The notes under the pieces were generated by a model. That model saw only the letters and a list, made by a program, of their open reading frames with translations, searched no databases and was not told the origin of the DNA. Position numbers and translations under genes: made by a program. Source: Solitalea koreensis (lineage in GTDB: Bacteria > Bacteroidota > Bacteroidia > Sphingobacteriales > Sphingobacteriaceae). Taken from it: a stretch of 64,000 nt of DNA. The DNA lies in NCBI RefSeq assembly GCF_900182575.1, contig NZ_FXSZ01000002.1, forward strand, positions 1 through 64,000. The letters are read 5' to 3'. Every line of letters starts with the position of its first letter. Position 1 is the first letter of the stretch. This document shows, one piece after another, positions 60,690-64,000 of this stretch.

Positions 60690-62369
60690 ATGAAAAAATT
60701 AAACAGATACAGCGCAACTCTTACTCAAGATACAACACAACCTGCTGCACAAGCAATGCTGTTCGGAATTGGACTTACGGAAGAGGATATGAACAAGGCC
60801 CAAATTGGCATTGCTAGTGCGGGTTATGAAGGTAATACCTGCAACATGCATCTTAATGATCTTGCTCGTACAATAAAACATAGTGTGAAAGAAAACGATA
60901 TGGTTGGTCTCATTTTTAATACCATTGGTGTTAGTGATGGTATTTCAATGGGAACTGATGGAATGCGCTTTTCATTACAATCGCGTGAAATTATTGCCGA
61001 CAGTATAGAAACAGTTGTATCTGCTCAGTGGTATGATGGCTTGATCACTGTAATGGGCTGTGACAAAAATATGCCGGGCGCTTTAATCGCCATGGGCAGA
61101 TTGAATCGTCCTTCTGTAATGGTTTACGGCGGAACAATCCATGCCGGCCATCATGATGGTAAGGAACTTGACGTAGTTTCTGCTTTTGAAGCACTTGGTC
61201 AGAAAATGGCCGGAACGATTACCCCTGAAGAGTTCAAGGAAGTTATCAAAAAAGCGTGTCCTGGATCCGGAGCATGCGGCGGTATGTATACTGCCAATAC
61301 CATGTCTTCGGCTATAGAAGCGTTAGGAATGAGCCTGCCTTACAGTTCATCAAATCCTGCCACCAGCAAGGAAAAACAAGAGGAATGTAAGAATGCCGGA
61401 AAAGCAGTTCGTCTTCTTCTTGAAAAAAATATTCTCCCTAGAGATATCATGACCTTTAAGGCATTTGAAAATGCCATGACCTTGGTAATGGCATTGGGAG
61501 GCTCAACAAATGCTGTTTTACATCTTATTGCCATGGCTAAAGCTGTGGATGTAAAGATTACGATCGACGATTTCCAACGCATTTCTGATAAAACTCCATT
61601 CATTGCCGACTTGAAACCAAGTGGCAAATACTTAATGGAAGATGTTCATAAAATCGGAGGAACACCAGCCGTAATGAAATATCTTTTAAAAGAAGGATTT
61701 TTACATGGCGACTGCTTAACCGTAACCGGTAAAACCGTTGCTGAAAACTTAGCTGAAATTCCTGATTTACCAATCGGCCAACAAGTTATTGTACCGATTG
61801 ACACACCAATAAAAGCTACAGGCCACCTGCAAATTTTATATGGAAACCTGGCTCAACAAGGTTCTGTTGCAAAAATTACAGGAAAAGAAGGTTTGACTTT
61901 TACAGGTCCTGCGAAAGTATTTGATACTGAATTTTTATTTAATGATGCCGTGCTTGATGGCAAAATTGAAAAAGGTGACGTTATTGTAATCCGTTATCAA
62001 GGACCAAAAGGAGCACCAGGTATGCCGGAGATGTTAAAACCTACCTCATTAATCATGGGTGCCGGTTTGGGTAAAAACGTAGCCTTAATAACTGATGGAC
62101 GTTTTTCAGGTGGAACTCATGGATTCGTTGTTGGACACGTAACTCCTGAAGCTCAGGCTGGTGGTTTAATTGGATTGTTGAAAGATGGAGATATGATCAC
62201 TATTGATGCTGAAAAACGAGTTTTAAATGCTGAATTATCCGATGAAGAAATCGAAAAGCGTAAATCAGAATGGACTCAACCTGCTTGGAGAGCAACGAAA
62301 GGCACGTTAGCAAAATATATAAAAAATGTATCATCGGCATCTGAAGGATGTGTTACCGATGAATTATAA
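60690..62369 (+). CDS. ilvD: Dihydroxy-acid dehydratase
   Basis: A 559-residue iron-sulfur enzyme that removes water from dihydroxy acids in valine and isoleucine synthesis. Cluster cysteines lie in GNTCNMHLNDLA, VMGCDKNMPGALIA and GSGACGGMYTANTM. The C-terminus has ITDGRFSGGTHGFVVGHVTP, a family marker. Length is normal. It lies 78 bases after ilvE. Confidence 0.96.
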   Translation: MKKLNRYSATLTQDTTQPAAQAMLFGIGLTEEDMNKAQIGIASAGYEGNTCNMHLNDLARTIKHSVKENDMVGLIFNTIGVSDGISMGTDGMRFSLQSREIIADSIETVVSAQWYDGLITVMGCDKNMPGALIAMGRLNRPSVMVYGGTIHAGHHDGKELDVVSAFEALGQKMAGTITPEEFKEVIKKACPGSGACGGMYTANTMSSAIEALGMSLPYSSSNPATSKEKQEECKNAGKAVRLLLEKNILPRDIMTFKAFENAMTLVMALGGSTNAVLHLIAMAKAVDVKITIDDFQRISDKTPFIADLKPSGKYLMEDVHKIGGTPAVMKYLLKEGFLHGDCLTVTGKTVAENLAEIPDLPIGQQVIVPIDTPIKATGHLQILYGNLAQQGSVAKITGKEGLTFTGPAKVFDTEFLFNDAVLDGKIEKGDVIVIRYQGPKGAPGMPEMLKPTSLIMGAGLGKNVALITDGRFSGGTHGFVVGHVTPEAQAGGLIGLLKDGDMITIDAEKRVLNAELSDEEIEKRKSEWTQPAWRATKGTLAKYIKNVSSASEGCVTDEL

Positions 62370-62390
62370 GACTATTTACCTATTAAAAAT

Positions 62391-64000
62391 ATGAGTTTAG
62401 CTAAAAATGATACAGTTTTGCAAGAATCTACGGTTGAGTACGATACTCAACTGTCAGGTTCAAGTGCTGTATTGGAAGCATTTCTTGCTGAAGGAGTAGA
62501 TACTATTTTTGGTTACCCGGGTGGTGCTATTATGCCCATCTATGACGCTTTATATGATTATCAGGATAAATTGCAACATATCCTGGTTAGACATGAGCAA
62601 GGCGGAATACATGCAGCTCAGGGCTATGCAAGAACTTCCGGTAAAGTAGGGGTTGTATTTGCAACCAGCGGACCTGGGGCTACTAATTTGGTTACTGGCC
62701 TGGCTGATGCAATGATTGACAGTACTCCTTTGGTATGTATTACCGGTCAGGTTTTTTCACATTTACTAGGAACTGATGCATTTCAGGAAACTGATGTAAT
62801 CAATATTACTACTCCGGTTACTAAATGGAACTATCAGGTTACTGATGCCAATGAAATTCCTGAAGTATTGGCCAAAGCATTTTACATTGCTGAGAGTGGC
62901 AGGCCGGGTCCTGTGTTAATTGATATCACAAAGAATGCTCAGCTTCAAAAATTTGATTACAAAAGGTACACCAAATGTAAGCACATTCGCAGCTATCGCC
63001 CAAAACCAATCGTTCGTAAGGAATATGTTGAGGCTGCTGCTCAGCTAATCAATGAGGCAAAAAAACCATTTGTTTTATTTGGGCAAGGGATTATTCTTGG
63101 TAAAGCCGAAAATGAGTTTAAGACCTTCATTGAAAAAGGAGGTTTGCCTGCTGCCTGCACACTTTTAGGGTTAAGCGCATTGCCAACTGAGCATCCTTTG
63201 CACGTTGGTATGTTGGGCATGCACGGAAATTACGGACCGAATGTATTAACCAATGAGTGTGATGTATTAATTGCAATAGGGATGCGTTTTGATGACCGGG
63301 TTACCGGACTTCTCTCCAAATACGCCAAACAAGCCAAAATCGTTCACCTTGATATTGATCCTTCTGAAATTAATAAGAATGTCAAAGCAGATGTTGGCGT
63401 TTGGGGCGACTGTAAAGACACATTGCCTTTGCTTACCAGTTTGATTAACGAAAATGTGCATACAGCTTGGATTCAAAAGTTTTATGATTATCGCCAGCAA
63501 GAAATTGATGCCGTAATTACCAACGAATTGCATCCTAAAGGAGATAAAATGACGATGGGAGAGGTGATTCATCAGTTGAATGAGCTTACCCATGGTAATG
63601 CAATTGTTGTTACCGATGTTGGTCAGCATCAAATGGTTACTTGTCGCTATGCAAAATTCAATGACACCAAGAGTAATATCACTTCGGGCGGTTTGGGAAC
63701 GATGGGCTTTGCTTTACCTGCAGCTATTGGAGCAAAATTTGGCGCACTGCACAGAACTGTTGTTGCCGTAATAGGCGATGGTGGCTTTCAAATGACTTTG
63801 CAGGAATTGGGTACCATCATGCAAAACGATATTGACGTAAAAATATTAATTCTTAATAATCAGTTTTTGGGAATGGTGCGTCAGTGGCAGGAGCTATTTC
63901 ATGAACGTAGGTATTCATTTACAGATATTAAGAGTCCTGATTATATCATGTTGGCAAAATCATATGGAATAGCCGCTCAAAAAGTGGAAGCTCGTGAAAA
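62391..64000 (+). CDS. ilvB: Acetolactate synthase large subunit, cut by the window end
   Basis: A TPP enzyme with at least 536 residues in the window and no stop before the end. GYPGGAIMPIYDALYD and RHEQGGIHAAQGYARTSGK mark the N-terminal domain with the catalytic Glu (RHEQ), and VIGDGGFQMTLQEL through ILNNQ is the TPP-magnesium motif. It joins two pyruvates, or pyruvate and 2-oxobutanoate. The start ATG is 21 bases after ilvD. The regulatory small subunit and ilvC probably follow beyond the window; that is expectation only. Confidence 0.95.
   Translation, partial: MSLAKNDTVLQESTVEYDTQLSGSSAVLEAFLAEGVDTIFGYPGGAIMPIYDALYDYQDKLQHILVRHEQGGIHAAQGYARTSGKVGVVFATSGPGATNLVTGLADAMIDSTPLVCITGQVFSHLLGTDAFQETDVINITTPVTKWNYQVTDANEIPEVLAKAFYIAESGRPGPVLIDITKNAQLQKFDYKRYTKCKHIRSYRPKPIVRKEYVEAAAQLINEAKKPFVLFGQGIILGKAENEFKTFIEKGGLPAACTLLGLSALPTEHPLHVGMLGMHGNYGPNVLTNECDVLIAIGMRFDDRVTGLLSKYAKQAKIVHLDIDPSEINKNVKADVGVWGDCKDTLPLLTSLINENVHTAWIQKFYDYRQQEIDAVITNELHPKGDKMTMGEVIHQLNELTHGNAIVVTDVGQHQMVTCRYAKFNDTKSNITSGGLGTMGFALPAAIGAKFGALHRTVVAVIGDGGFQMTLQELGTIMQNDIDVKILILNNQFLGMVRQWQELFHERRYSFTDIKSPDYIMLAKSYGIAAQKVEARE

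Overview
The window is a 64 kb piece of a low-GC chromosome from a member of the Bacteroidetes, most like the Sphingobacteriales (Pedobacter/Solitalea type). The exact genus cannot be fixed from the sequence alone. The reasons are families typical of that phylum (DUF5777 barrel, DUF4905, DUF3347, a Bacteroidetes-type LptD, a SulP-carbonic anhydrase fusion, ECF sigma factors paired with short YLN(D/G)E(M/L)S anti-sigma heads), A-rich translation starts with almost no Shine-Dalgarno sequences, several TTG/GTG starts, and a promoter of the TTTG / TAnnTTTG type in front of the ilv operon. There is no prophage, CRISPR array, intact insertion sequence or recognised defence island. Most of it is housekeeping chromosome.

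Layout. 0-2 kb: an ECF sigma factor followed by one protein that joins an anti-sigma-like cytoplasmic head, a membrane helix and a periplasmic trypsin-like protease. 2-13 kb: respiratory complex I genes in two blocks on the minus strand (nuoA-nuoB-small membrane protein and nuoC-nuoD), separated by about 6 kb holding pdxH, yqgE, purK-purE, a lone sulfatase, a secreted protein and tRNA-Thr(CGU). 13-20 kb: a BaiN-type flavoprotein, a second ECF sigma factor with a membrane partner, TatD-like hydrolase, TcdA, then a four-gene operon (two haem-c-like lipoproteins, DUF5777 barrel, YceI). 20-28 kb: an S9 peptidase, a protein that looks like a degenerate S-adenosylmethionine decarboxylase, a PliI-type lysozyme inhibitor, redox flavoproteins, tandem near-identical cold-shock genes (the second preceded by ten CAA repeats), a pentapeptide-repeat protein and the overlapping SatD/DUF3307 pair. 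28-42 kb: an M13 peptidase, a nucleoid-associated protein, a DUF3347 protein, a formyltransferase, uridine kinase, LysM, DUF4905, a fatty-acid desaturase, SRPBCC, a UbiD-family decarboxylase, a FadL-type porin and a tyrosine-rich lipoprotein. 42-58 kb: proS, SulP-carbonic anhydrase, an MsbA-like exporter, an ABM protein, SAM hydroxide adenosyltransferase, phoH, purC, STAS, RNase Z, and an envelope group (MlaD, amidase, LptD). 58-64 kb: the branched-chain amino-acid operon ilvA-ilvE-ilvD-ilvB, cut by the window end.

The most interesting signal is not a protein family. Upstream of ilvA there is a complete ribosome-mediated transcription attenuator: a 20-codon leader peptide with nine Ile, two Val and one Leu codon, an antiterminator segment beginning two bases after its stop codon, and a 13-bp intrinsic terminator ending 14 bases before the ilvA start codon. 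Second is the sigma/anti-sigma-protease pair at the left edge, which looks like a one-protein version of the DegS-RseA stress circuit. Other points worth a second look are the 40-residue-period repeats fused to NuoA, the decarboxylase-like protein with an alanine at the expected histidine, the (CAA)10 leader of a duplicated cold-shock gene, and a set of degenerate intergenic repeats and very long perfect hairpins at gene ends.
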